Shown piece after piece: positions 44,208 to 51,650 of a stretch of 64,000 bases of DNA. Source of the stretch: Verticiella sediminum (GTDB lineage: Bacteria; Pseudomonadota; Gammaproteobacteria; Burkholderiales; Burkholderiaceae_B); the NCBI RefSeq assembly GCF_007558815.1, contig NZ_VLTJ01000005.1, positions 1-64,000 on the forward strand. Direction: 5' to 3'. The position numbers and the translations under genes were made by a program. Below the pieces are notes generated by a model. That model had not been told where the DNA came from, ran no database searches, and saw nothing but the letters and a program-made list of their open reading frames with translations. The number at the start of each line of letters is the position of its first letter. Position 1 is the first letter of the stretch.

Positions 44208-44561
44208 AGAAATGACGGATGAGGGATCGGATGCAGCGGATCGCGAGGCAGGGCCGAGCAGCGCACGCGGCCGTGGCGCCGGCCGGCGCCACTCGATTTC
44301 AGGCGGCGACCGGTGCCGCGAGTACAGTGTCGCCCTGCGGTTGCGCCTTGCCCGCACGGTTCAGCAAGCAGCGTACCCCTTACCTGGGGGCAGCCACGCC
44401 GTACAAGCTGGTGTCGGTGCGGAACGTGCGCGGCATCTGTCGAGCCCGTGCGCGGCGCCGGCACACGGGCGTCTGGCTCGGCTGCCTGTCTTGGAATGGG
44501 GCTTGCTGTCGTCAGGCTGGGCCATTCGGGTCCCGTTCGCACGCACGGAGGTTCGTCAACC
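44208..44561. other. 354-base divergent region between DUF421 and SDR genes
   Basis: GC-rich spacer. Frames crossing it lack ribosome sites and have shadow composition. The GGAGG site of the SDR gene is at 44547-44551. Promoters for both divergent genes should lie here; none was identified with confidence. Confidence 0.55.
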
Positions 44562-45428
44562 ATGAGTTCGGAATCGAGCGACAAGACGCTGCCGCCCCAG
44601 GAGCAGCCGCGACAGCCGGGTATCCAGGCGCAGATGACGCCGCAGCCGGAGGTCGTGCAGCCGCCCTACAGGGCCGCGGGCAAGCTGGAGGGACGCAAGG
44701 CCGTGGTGACGGGCGGCGACAGCGGTATCGGGCGGTCGGTCGCCGTGCTGTTCGCCAAGGAGGGCGCGGATGTGCTGGTAGCCTACCGCGACGAGCATGA
44801 CGACGCGCGCGAGACGCAGCGTCTCGTGCAGGCCGAGGGGCGGCGCTGCGAACTCTTTGCCGGCGACATCGGCGAAGAGGCCCAGGCGCGGGCGCTTGCG
44901 CAGCGCGCCGCCGAGCTTTTCGGCCGGGTGGACATCCTGGTCAACAACGCGGCCGAGCAGCACACGAGCCAGGCGCTGGAAAACGTGTCCGCCGAGCAGT
45001 TGGAGCGCACGTTCCGCACCAACTTTTTCGGCATGTTCAACCTGACGCGCGAAGTCCTGCCGCACATGCACGAAGGCGGCGCGATCATCAACACCACCTC
45101 CGTCACGGCCTACCGCGGCAGCTCGCACCTGATCGACTATGCATCGACCAAGGGCGCCATCGTGGCCTTCACCCGCTCCCTGTCGTCGATGGTGATCGAG
45201 CGCGGCATACGCGTGAACGCGGTGGCGCCCGGGCCGATCTGGACCCCGTTGATTCCCGCCTCGTTCAGCGCCCAGGAAGTGGAGAAGTTCGGCGCAAGCG
45301 TGCCGATGAAGCGGCCAGGCCAGCCCTCGGAAGTCGCGCCGGCCTATGTGTTCCTTGCCTCGGACGATGCGAGCTACATGAGCGGCCAGGTGCTGCACCC
45401 CAATGGCGGCGAAGTGATCAACGGCTGA
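44562..45428 (+). CDS. Short-chain dehydrogenase (YdaD/YhdF stress-type SDR)
   Basis: A 288-residue SDR with a polar N-terminal extension of about 45 residues (PPQEQPRQPGIQAQMTPQPE), typical of the YdaD/YhdF general-stress subgroup. The cofactor motif is AVVTGGDSGIGRSVA, then LVNNAAEQHTSQ, INTTSVTAYRG and the catalytic YASTKGAIVAF (Tyr-x3-Lys). It ends MSGQVLHPNGGEVING. ATG at 44562 has GGAGG ten bases upstream. The substrate is unknown. Context with KGG, DUF421 and DUF2243 genes supports a stress role. Confidence 0.9.
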   Translation: MSSESSDKTLPPQEQPRQPGIQAQMTPQPEVVQPPYRAAGKLEGRKAVVTGGDSGIGRSVAVLFAKEGADVLVAYRDEHDDARETQRLVQAEGRRCELFAGDIGEEAQARALAQRAAELFGRVDILVNNAAEQHTSQALENVSAEQLERTFRTNFFGMFNLTREVLPHMHEGGAIINTTSVTAYRGSSHLIDYASTKGAIVAFTRSLSSMVIERGIRVNAVAPGPIWTPLIPASFSAQEVEKFGASVPMKRPGQPSEVAPAYVFLASDDASYMSGQVLHPNGGEVING

Positions 45429-45442
45429 CGGGAACCCTGTCG

Positions 45443-45481
45443 CCGCGGGGCGGGCACTTGACTCGTGCGCCCGCCCCGCGG
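45443..45481. terminator. Strong bidirectional hairpin between convergent SDR and entA-like genes
   Basis: CCGCGGGGCGGGC (45443-45455) pairs perfectly with GCCCGCCCCGCGG (45469-45481), a 13-bp GC stem with a 13-base loop. It sits in the 110-base gap where two convergent genes end, so it can serve both. Confidence 0.7.
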
Positions 45482-45538
45482 TGGCGCGGGCGACGCCCGC
45501 AGCCGGCGAAAATCGGTCTCGGCCGGGGGTCCGCAGTG

Positions 45539-46300
45539 TCAGGCGCGCTGGGTCGCTCCGCCGTCCACGTACAGGTCGGCCATGGTTACGTGGCTGGCCT
45601 GATCCGACAACAGGAACATGACGGCGGCCGCCACATCTTCCGGTTCGCCGATCTTGCCCAGCGGGATCCCCGCCTTGAACTGCTCGGGAATGCCGGCGAT
45701 CACGCGTTGTTCGCCCGACGCGTCGGCCCACATACCGGTCTGCATGGGCGTGCGGGTGGAACCCGGGGCCACGATATTGCAGCGGATGCCCAGCGGAGCC
45801 AGTTCCAGGCCCAGGGAACGCATGTACATCGTGGTGGCGGCTTTCGAGGCCGCGTAGGCCGCCATGCCGTAGCGCGGCACGCCCGCGGCGTTCGAGGAGA
45901 CTGCCACCAGCGCACCCTCGCGCCGCGGCCCCATCCGGCGGGCCAGGGCGCGGGTCAGGTGAAAAACGCCGTCGGTATTGACCGCGAACGTCTGTCGCCA
46001 GTCGGCCGCCGAGGTCTCGGTAGCCAGCCCAGTGGTGAGCACCCCGGCGAGCGACACGCCGAAGCGGATCGGCCCGATCTCTTCTTCGACGCTTGCCACC
46101 AGGGCGTCGACGGCCGACGCATCGCGCACGTCCAGCGGCAGCCGGGTCAGGCCGTCCACGGCGGCGGCTTGCGGCCAGTCGAGGTCGGTGGCCACCACGC
46201 GGGCGCCGGCTTCGATCAGCGCATGTACCACGGCGGCGCCGATGCCGCCGCCCGCGCCGCTCACCAGCGCGATTCGATTCCGAAAGCCCGTCAGTTGCAT
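45539..46300 (-). CDS. entA: 2,3-dihydro-2,3-dihydroxybenzoate dehydrogenase (EntA/DhbA-like)
   Basis: A 253-residue SDR. It has the NAD motif ALVSGAGGGIGAAVVHALIE, ATDLDWPQA, the active-site VAVSSNAAGVPRYGMAAYAASKAA (Ser, Tyr-x3-Lys) and TMADLYVDGGAT at the end. SDR motifs alone would not set the function, but it overlaps the isochorismatase gene by ten bases and follows isochorismate synthase. This is the EntC-EntB-EntA series that makes 2,3-dihydroxybenzoate from chorismate. It would oxidise 2,3-dihydro-2,3-dihydroxybenzoate with NAD. Confidence 0.85.
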   Translation of the reverse strand: MQLTGFRNRIALVSGAGGGIGAAVVHALIEAGARVVATDLDWPQAAAVDGLTRLPLDVRDASAVDALVASVEEEIGPIRFGVSLAGVLTTGLATETSAADWRQTFAVNTDGVFHLTRALARRMGPRREGALVAVSSNAAGVPRYGMAAYAASKAATTMYMRSLGLELAPLGIRCNIVAPGSTRTPMQTGMWADASGEQRVIAGIPEQFKAGIPLGKIGEPEDVAAAVMFLLSDQASHVTMADLYVDGGATQRA

Positions 46301-46950
46301 GATGCCGTCTCCGTGTCGAGCGCCGCGATCAGCGCCTGGGTACTCAGTGCGACGCCGCAACGTCCGGCGACCCATTTCAAGGCCATATCGTGGTCCTCCC
46401 GGTTGAAGTCCGCCACGGCGTCGGCGACCAGGAAGGGTTCGATATCCCGCTGGAAGGCCTCGGCGGCCGTGGCCATGCAGCCAATGTGGGCATAAACGCC
46501 GCAGACGATCAACTGGTCGCGCCCGCGCACCCGCATCAAGTGCTCGAGGTTCGAGCGCTGGAAGGCGGAATAGCGGTGCTTGACCAGCACGAAGTCTTCT
46601 TGTCGTGGGGAGAGTTCCGGAATGATGGCTTGATGCTCGGGTACCGCCGACATGCCCGGCCCCCAGAGGTCGGCCTGCAGGCCGCGGTCGCGCCGGTCCT
46701 GGTTGCCCGCCTGGGCCGTGTAGAACACCGGCATGCGCAGCGAGCGCGCGCGCTCGATCAGGCGCACGATGTTGGCGACTGCGGGAGCCAGCGGGCTGGC
46801 GTCGGCGGCGTAAGGCGCCAGAAAGTAGCGCTGCATGTCGTGCACGAGCAGCGCAGCGCGCGCAGGGTCGGCACGCCACGGCGCGCGCGACGCGGGAATC
46901 TCGTCTTCGGTGGGTAGCGGGTAGATGGGGATTCGGGGTAGACCAGCCAT
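46291..46950 (-). CDS. Isochorismatase, single-domain (no ArCP domain)
   Basis: A 219-residue isochorismatase like PhzD or the N-terminal half of EntB. The start MAGLPRIPIYPLPTEDEIP is the family hallmark. The catalytic Asp is in ALLVHDMQRYFL, the Lys in FVLVKHRYSAFQRSNLEHLM, and GVYAHIGCMATAAEAF is the loop where amidase relatives have a catalytic cysteine. EntB carries a further aryl carrier domain of about 70 residues; here the protein ends after the hydrolase domain and no separate carrier is seen. ATG at 46950 gives the family start. It is 83 bases downstream of isochorismate synthase and overlaps the dehydrogenase gene. Confidence 0.9.
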   Translation of the reverse strand: MAGLPRIPIYPLPTEDEIPASRAPWRADPARAALLVHDMQRYFLAPYAADASPLAPAVANIVRLIERARSLRMPVFYTAQAGNQDRRDRGLQADLWGPGMSAVPEHQAIIPELSPRQEDFVLVKHRYSAFQRSNLEHLMRVRGRDQLIVCGVYAHIGCMATAAEAFQRDIEPFLVADAVADFNREDHDMALKWVAGRCGVALSTQALIAALDTETASCN

Positions 46951-47033
46951 GATTCGATCTTCGTGGGGTGCGGAATGGGAAAACGGGCGTACGGGCGGAG
47001 GCGCTCGCCGGTGGACGTCGAGCGCAAGGCCGT

Positions 47034-48194
47034 TCATGCTGCGTTGTCGAGAGACCGGCCGCTTTCGTCGATGCCGAAGGTCGCCAGCATGGCCAGGAAC
47101 TTGGCCGAGGTCTCGGCTTCTTCCAGGGCAGGGTCGGAGCCGGCGACGATGCCGGCGCCGGCATAGAGCCTGGCCTCGGTGTCGAGAAGCTCGGCGCAGC
47201 GCAATGCCAGGTACCAGCAGCCGTCGCCCGCACCGTCGATCCAGCCCACCGCACCGGCGTAGAAGCCGCGGTCATAGCCTTCCAGCGCGGGCAGGGCCGC
47301 TTCGGCCGCGGCGCGCGGCATTCCGCCCACCGCGGGGGTGGGATGGAGCACGGCGAGAAGCTCGGCGCACGAGGACTCGGGGTCGCGCAGGCGGCCTTCG
47401 ATCCGGGTTCCCAGATGCCACATCTGCGCCGTCGAGACCAGGGCCATGCCCTGCGGAGCGCTCAAGCGGTCGCAATAGGGCGCCAGTGCATCCAGCACCA
47501 TCTCGGCCGCCATGGCGTGCTCGCGTCTGTCCTTGTCCGACGCCAGCAAGGCCGCGCCCGCTGCACGATCCCGTGCGGTGTCGGCGTGGCGGCGAGCCGA
47601 GCCCGCCAGTGGGTGCGAGACGACTTGGCGCCCCTGCCGCTGCAGCAGCAGTTCGGGCGTCGCGCCCAGCAAGCGGCGGCGTTCGCCGGCACGACGCGCG
47701 GGGAGCGGGACGCGGAACACGGTGGCTTCGGGATCGCGCTGCAACCGCGCCAACAGCTCGGCCTCGGCGTGCGGCTGCTCGCCCAGTAGGCGCAGGCTGC
47801 GTGACAGCACGATCTTGTCGAACTCGCCGCGCTGGATGCGCCGCACCGCTTCGGCTACGGCAGCGCGGTAGCCGGCGCCCGAAGGTTCGGCCACCACACG
47901 CACGGCGCGGGTGCCGCCGCCGCTTGCCGCCGGGGCTGTCCAGCGGCGTGCGACGAGCGCATCGGGTTGGAACAGCGCGTCGTCGGCGCGGCGATCATAG
48001 GGAATCGCCCCGACCAGCAGCCGTGGCCCGTCGGGATGGGAATCGAAGAAGCTCGCGGCGCGCTCGGCCAGCGTGGGAAGCGCGCCGCTGGGCAGGTCCC
48101 GCTTGCGTCCCGCCACGGTGAGCGAGTGGCGGGGCCCGTCCAGCAGGAAGTCAGGCACCGGCGGGCGGGGGGCATCATCGGATAAAGGAGTCAT
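47034..48194 (-). CDS. entC: Isochorismate synthase (EntC/DhbC-like)
   Basis: A 386-residue chorismate-using enzyme. It has FDKIVLSRSLRLL with the general-base lysine (about residue 127), RLLGATPELLLQRQGRQV, SHPLAGSARRH, the acid Glu region DKDRREHAMAAEMVLDAL, LLAVLHPTPAVGGMPRA and YDRGFYAGAVGWID. The GGMPR/GFYAGAVGW block is shared with EntC. The start is ATG 48194 (TTG 48200 possible); no strong ribosome site is seen. It heads a three-gene set for 2,3-dihydroxybenzoate. No Fur box was found by eye upstream. Confidence 0.9.
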   Translation of the reverse strand: MTPLSDDAPRPPVPDFLLDGPRHSLTVAGRKRDLPSGALPTLAERAASFFDSHPDGPRLLVGAIPYDRRADDALFQPDALVARRWTAPAASGGGTRAVRVVAEPSGAGYRAAVAEAVRRIQRGEFDKIVLSRSLRLLGEQPHAEAELLARLQRDPEATVFRVPLPARRAGERRRLLGATPELLLQRQGRQVVSHPLAGSARRHADTARDRAAGAALLASDKDRREHAMAAEMVLDALAPYCDRLSAPQGMALVSTAQMWHLGTRIEGRLRDPESSCAELLAVLHPTPAVGGMPRAAAEAALPALEGYDRGFYAGAVGWIDGAGDGCWYLALRCAELLDTEARLYAGAGIVAGSDPALEEAETSAKFLAMLATFGIDESGRSLDNAA

Positions 48195-48594
48195 CAGCAA
48201 GGCTCGTCACAAGACAAGGCTCGGCATACCCACGCCTGCATGAGGGTGGGCGGCCGCCCTGTTCGGCGCCGGCAACGCTGGCTGGAGGAAGGCTCGCCCT
48301 GAGGCGGCGGCTCCTGCCGGATTGCCGGCCGTCAACAGGCGTGTCGGACGGTGTGGCGGGGAAGAAGGCCGGGGCGGCTTGAAAGGGCGAGTGTCACGAA
48401 AAAGCGTTGCGGATGAGGCACGAACCGACCCGGCCTGGAGCGGCCGGCGAGATCGGCGATGCAAAGGTGTCGGATAACGGACCGGCGCAAGTGACGGCCG
48501 GACGCTCGAGTATACGCCCGTCGGGCGAGGCCACGCTGGCGGTGGATGGCCTGGCGATAGGTCCTGCCGTCATCCGCACGAGGCCGGCGAACGC
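48195..48594. other. 400-base spacer between entC-like and higA-like genes
   Basis: No convincing gene. Frames on both strands have shadow composition and lack ribosome sites. It should contain the promoter of the dihydroxybenzoate genes. I looked for a Fur-type box (GATAAT repeats) and saw none; the region is GC-rich throughout. It also marks the junction where the accessory segment begins. Confidence 0.55.
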
Positions 48595-49005
48595 TCAAGA
48601 CATGAACACGGTCGGCGCTACATGGAACCGCTCGGATAGGGCCTTCACCTGGCGCAGGTTGAGCTCGCGTCGGCCGCGCAGGATTTCGGAGACCACGCCC
48701 TGGCTGCCGACTTCGGGCACTTCGGACTGGTTCAGGCCATGTTCATTGATGAGCGCGCGCAGTACGTCGGCAGGCGCTGCAGTGTCAGGCCAGGGGTGTA
48801 CGCGGTCTTCGTCCTCGCGGATGCCGTCGGCAACGACATCGAGCAGGCCGGGCGCAGCCTCCACGCCGGAGCGTGCGGCGTCTTCGGCAAGCTGCTCGGC
48901 CAGGGCAAGCATCTGCTCGTAGTGCGATTCATCAAGGATCGGTCCGCCGATTCCGTAGCGCTGGTGGAAAGCCGCCCATTCGCGGCACAGATCTTTGACG
49001 TTCAT
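48595..49005 (-). CDS. HigA-type antitoxin / XRE-family regulator
   Basis: A 136-residue protein of the HigA kind. It has an N-terminal helical part (CREWAAFHQRYGIGGPILDE, SHYEQMLALAEQLAEDAA) and a C-terminal XRE helix-turn-helix (DVLRALINEHGLNQSEVPEV, GSQGVVSEILRGRRELNLRQ, VKALSERFHVAPTVF). HigA normally follows the toxin gene higB with a short overlap. Here the overlap (ATGA) is kept but only the last 23 codons of a HigB-like frame remain, so this is an orphan antitoxin. Confidence 0.85.
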   Translation of the reverse strand: MNVKDLCREWAAFHQRYGIGGPILDESHYEQMLALAEQLAEDAARSGVEAAPGLLDVVADGIREDEDRVHPWPDTAAPADVLRALINEHGLNQSEVPEVGSQGVVSEILRGRRELNLRQVKALSERFHVAPTVFMS

Positions 49006-49073
49006 TTCCAGTCACCTTTGCCGTAGTCCTTGTGCGTGAGCACGGCTTTGACCGAGATGATTTGCGGGCGAAA
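49002..49073 (-). pseudogene. C-terminal scrap of a HigB-family toxin gene
   Basis: Immediately upstream of the HigA start and overlapping it by four bases is a frame reading FRPQIISVKAVLTHKDYGKG then DWK and stop. This matches the end of HigB/RelE-type mRNA interferases (a beta strand, then THK-Y-D and a short tail). Upstream of 49073 the frame has no HigB-like sequence, so the catalytic body is gone. Confidence 0.6.
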
Positions 49074-49203
49074 GCAAGGGTATGGTCCAAGGCATTTACG
49101 CGGACCGGGTTATGGTCATTCGCTTTATTCCTGCATTCGGCCTATGCTGGCATGTTGGCTTCAGCAAGCGTGCTGTGGCCGCCCATAGGCCATGGAGGTC
49201 GAA

Positions 49204-49365
49204 ATGGACAAGAAAGGAAAGCCGGCAAAGAAGGCGCAGCCGAAGTCGCCACGACCCGCGAACGAAGGGGGCTGGCCAGGCCAAAGCCCTGATTCGGGGA
49301 TCAAGTTCGCAAAGTCGGTTCACGACCGCAAGCCCGGCGGGCGGGGCGCAGCTAGGGGTCGGTGA
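49204..49365 (+). CDS. 53-residue Lys/Pro-rich small protein
   Basis: ATG at 49204 has a perfect GGAGG (49194-49198) five bases upstream; stop TGA at 49363-49365. The product is strongly basic and hydrophilic: MDKKGKPAKKAQPKSPRPAN, then EGGWPGQSPDSGIKFAKSVH and a Gly/Arg tail. No family is recognised. The ideal ribosome site and the Lys-rich opening, unlike the Arg/Ala shadows of this genome, support it. It lies in the accessory segment beside the orphan antitoxin. Confidence 0.5.
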   Translation: MDKKGKPAKKAQPKSPRPANEGGWPGQSPDSGIKFAKSVHDRKPGGRGAARGR

Positions 49366-49504
49366 TCGACGTTAGCGGCTTGGCCGCTGCAACCAGTCGA
49401 TTGAGCGGCTCAATCAGCAGGCCCTGCGAGTATTCGATGCAGATTTGGTGCACCTCGGCGCAAGTAGCCGCGCAGGCCTGCCATATGGCGAGCGCGGTAT
49501 TCAT
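49352..49504 (-). CDS. Possible 50-residue small protein
   Basis: Minus-strand frame from ATG at 49504 to TAG at 49352-49354: MNTALAIWQACAATCAEVHQ, ICIEYSQGLLIEPLNRLVAA, AKPLTSITDP. The sequence is protein-like (mixed helix-forming residues, three cysteines) but no clear ribosome site precedes it. In-frame sequence continues upstream without a better start, so it may be the tail of a lost gene. Its end overlaps the small plus-strand gene. Confidence 0.3.
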   Translation of the reverse strand: MNTALAIWQACAATCAEVHQICIEYSQGLLIEPLNRLVAAAKPLTSITDP

Positions 49505-49832
49505 CGATTCCGGCAGCCGATACGCGTAGATGGGAGGGCGCAGACCAGCTCTGCCATGCTCGATGCACCGGCATCGTCAGTGCCGGACGGCGGTTGACAA
49601 CCGCTGAAGGTGTCTCGGCAATACGCGAGGGTTCCGACGGATGTCGTCCAAGTGACCTGGCCTCGCGTGCTGCCGGTTTGCCGACTGGCGTGGGGGCGAC
49701 CCCAGCCAAGGGGCGAGCGGCAGCGGTTGGTGGCGATCCCGGGGTCGCCGCCTGCTAGCGCCAGGCACGGCGCGATATAAATGCCAGCCCTCAACAGTTG
49801 GCAGGCCTGCCAGCTCAATCAGGGCGTATGCC

Positions 49833-49904
49833 ATGATCAAGCCGACCCTCAGCTACAAGCAACGCCGATCGCTGATCCTGTTGCTCATACTGCTGGTCGG
49901 TTAG
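49833..49904 (+). CDS. Possible 23-residue hydrophobic peptide
   Basis: ATG at 49833 to TAG at 49902-49904 encodes a basic start (MIKPTLSYKQRRS) followed by a run of Leu/Ile (LILLLILLVG). The layout resembles tiny membrane peptides, including some type I toxins, but no ribosome site stronger than AGGGCG is present and no antisense RNA can be shown. Low confidence. Confidence 0.28.
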   Translation: MIKPTLSYKQRRSLILLLILLVG

Positions 49905-50073
49905 CAGGGTACTACCCTCGAAAAAGGGTGGCTACACTTCATTGAGCGCACATCGCTGCGCGCCCTCTCCTGAATCCCTGGTTGTTAAAGAACGAATCGC
50001 CGCTAGGCAGGGTACTGCTACGAGCATTACTGGTTGGGCTTGGCCCCCAGGGTTGCGTAACTACAAAAAATTC

Positions 50074-50102
50074 TTGCAGTGCCTTGTTTTTGTAACTACA
50101 AT
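50074..50102 (+). promoter_or_regulatory. Promoter of the brnTA pair
   Basis: A good sigma-70 promoter: -35 TTGCAG (50074-50079), 17-bp spacer, -10 TACAAT (50097-50102). The expected transcription start, about seven bases after the -10, falls at the GTG start codon of brnT (50109). A direct repeat GTAACTACAA occurs at 50057-50066 and again at 50092-50101, the second copy overlapping the -10. That is a likely BrnA operator pair for autoregulation. Confidence 0.68.
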
Positions 50103-50108
50103 AACTGC

Positions 50109-50378
50109 GTGAACCTTACATTCGACCCGGCCAAGAACGAGAGCAACATCGCCAAGCATGGTGTGTCGCTCTCGCTGGCGAGCAACCTGGAGTGGCCGGA
50201 AGTGATGTGTAAGCCCGATACGCGGCAGGATTACCACGAGGTACGAGAAATTGGCTATGGCGTGATCGGCGATCGCCTTTACTGCGTGGTATTCACGCAG
50301 CGCGGCGACACGATGCATGTCATCAGCCTGCGCAAGGCGAATTCACGGGAGGTGAAACACTATGTCGAGCAAACGTAG
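50109..50378 (+). CDS. brnT: BrnT family toxin (RelE-like ribonuclease)
   Basis: An 89-residue BrnT-type toxin that would cleave RNA and stop translation. It starts NLTFDPAKNESNIAKHGVSL, the family N-terminus, with EVREIGYGVIGDRLYCVVFT and TMHVISLRKANSREVKHYVE at the C-terminus, where the conserved ISxRKA(N)xRE motif lies. GTG at 50109 gives the family start; no ribosome site precedes it, and the promoter suggests a leaderless mRNA. It overlaps the antitoxin gene by 17 bases. It appears intact. Confidence 0.9.
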   Translation: MNLTFDPAKNESNIAKHGVSLSLASNLEWPEVMCKPDTRQDYHEVREIGYGVIGDRLYCVVFTQRGDTMHVISLRKANSREVKHYVEQT

Positions 50379-50634
50379 GCTGATTGTGCCAACGCCTGAA
50401 GAAGACGCAGCCATCAACGCCGGCATTGCGGCCGACCTCGACACGTACGAACTGGGCGCGGACGAGTTCAAGCAACTCAAACGCATCGGCCGGCCGCCTA
50501 AGGCTAGTCCGAAGGTCGCGGTGACGATCCGTTACGACCAGGAGGTCATCGATGCCTTCAAGGCCGGTGGGGAAGGGTGGCAGACCCGGATGAACGACGC
50601 ACTGCTGAAGGCGGTGCGGCAAGGCGCGCACTGA
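50362..50634 (+). CDS. brnA: BrnA family antitoxin
   Basis: A 90-residue BrnA-type antitoxin. It has an N-terminal toxin-wrapping part (IVPTPEEDAAINAGIAADLD) and a C-terminal ribbon-helix-helix-like DNA-binding part (KVAVTIRYDQEVIDAFKAGG, EGWQTRMNDALLKAV, the GWQTRMN motif of the family). ATG at 50362 has a strong GGAGGTGA site (50348-50355) inside brnT. The antitoxin would thus be translated better than the toxin, as such systems need. It likely represses its own promoter. Confidence 0.92.
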   Translation: MSSKRRLIVPTPEEDAAINAGIAADLDTYELGADEFKQLKRIGRPPKASPKVAVTIRYDQEVIDAFKAGGEGWQTRMNDALLKAVRQGAH

Positions 50635-50904
50635 GCGCCGACAACCGCCTAGACGTTAAAAATCCCGCGCGCGGCGGAGTGGATCGGCAGTGGCGGGTGT
50701 ACTCAGCCGTCGCTGTGCTTTTCGGGGTGGTCGGTGATCCGAGGTATTCCTGTCGTCTTGCCGGGGTTCTCGTTCTGCCATTCGTGCAAAGCGATTGCCA
50801 CAGAATGTCCGTGTCCAGCACCAGCCGATTAGCCGCGTCTTTGAGCCAATCATGATCGTCGTGTGCAGCTATGGCGTGGTTCAACGCATCGTTCAAAAGG
50901 TGTA
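50635..50904. other. 270-base junction with a possible 32-residue minus-strand frame
   Basis: Between brnA and the tail-fibre remnant. On the minus strand a short frame from GTG at 50801 to TGA at 50703-50705 reads MAIALHEWQNENPGKTTGIP then RITDHPEKHSDG. It is protein-like in composition but has no family that I recognise and no firm ribosome site. In an overlapping minus-strand frame LVLDTDILWQS resembles a PIN-domain start, without continuation. Probably debris. Confidence 0.35.
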
Positions 50905-51418
50905 TGCGCTGCGACGGGCACGATCAGTACGTCCGACGCCCGCGAGAAGTCCACCCCGGCCGAGATCTCCGATGAGGTTTTGGACGCGTGGCAGGACGTT
51001 TCTCTCATCGCGTATCAGTTTCTGTCCGCGCTTGCGCTGAAGGGCGCTTCGGCCAGGATCCATATCGGCCTCATCGCCCAGCAGGTCCGGGATGCATTTA
51101 CCGCCCAAGGCCTGGACGCCACACGGTACGGGCTTCTGTGCCGGGATGAGTGGGAGGAGGAGTACGAGCCCGTGATGGGTACGCGGGATATCTACCAATG
51201 GGTCGAGCACGAGACCCGGGAAAAGGACGAGCCCGTTCGCATCGAATGGCGCTACGACAGGATCGGCACTGAGGAATACGAAACCGACGAGCGCCGTTTG
51301 GTGCGCAGCGGGAGATCGGTGGGGAGTCCGCGCGGACCAGTGCCTATTTCTGGAAGCCGCTCTTCAGCGTCGCACCGTTGCGCGACTCGCCGCACGCGTC
51401 AGCGCGCTGGAAGATTGA
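50905..51418 (+). pseudogene. Phage tail-fibre C-terminal chaperone domain (S74-like), frameshifted
   Basis: Remains of the C-terminal intramolecular chaperone of a phage tail fibre. It opens GTISTSDAREKSTPAEISDE, then VLDAWQDVSLIAYQF, HIGLIAQQVRDAFTAQGLDA, YGLLCRDEWEEEYEPVM and RIGTEEYETDERRLV, all typical of this domain. Near 51307 an extra base shifts the frame. The expected end continues in the new frame as AGDRWGVRADQCLFLEAAL then QRRTVARLAARVSALED and TGA at 51416-51418. No N-terminal fibre sequence is present upstream of 50905. Confidence 0.78.
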
Positions 51419-51564
51419 GGCGGGTCAAATGTGTGGTCGTTCTTCCATGGCTCTCCTGTCCTGATAGAAGGGCGTTGTCTGGCGTTCGCCATGGAGCCCA
51501 AAGCGCTTCCGTGAGCCTCATCGCACCAGCCAATGTAGTAGAAAGAAACATACTTGATGGCCCA

Positions 51565-51582
51565 CCCCGCGCGGGCTTTTTC
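51565..51582 (+). terminator. Short GC dyad with T run after the tail-fibre remnant
   Basis: CCCGCGCGGG (51566-51575) followed by CTTTTT. The stem is short, but the U tract is present. A similar GC dyad plus T run follows the tail-spike gene, so both may be phage late-gene terminators. Confidence 0.45.
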
Positions 51583-51650
51583 CTCATCCGCAATACCTGC
51601 CCACCGTATCATGCATTGTGCGGGAACTTGAAGGCTTCAGGAGATATCTC

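Noticed and set aside
48201-48594. Fur box for the dihydroxybenzoate genes
   Set aside because: Searched by eye for GATAAT-type repeats; none found in this GC-rich stretch. Iron control remains possible but is not shown.
50760-50896. PIN-domain (VapC-like) toxin start on the minus strand
   Set aside because: Only a short LVLDTDILWQ match; the rest of the domain is missing in all frames, and an overlapping frame is equally protein-like.
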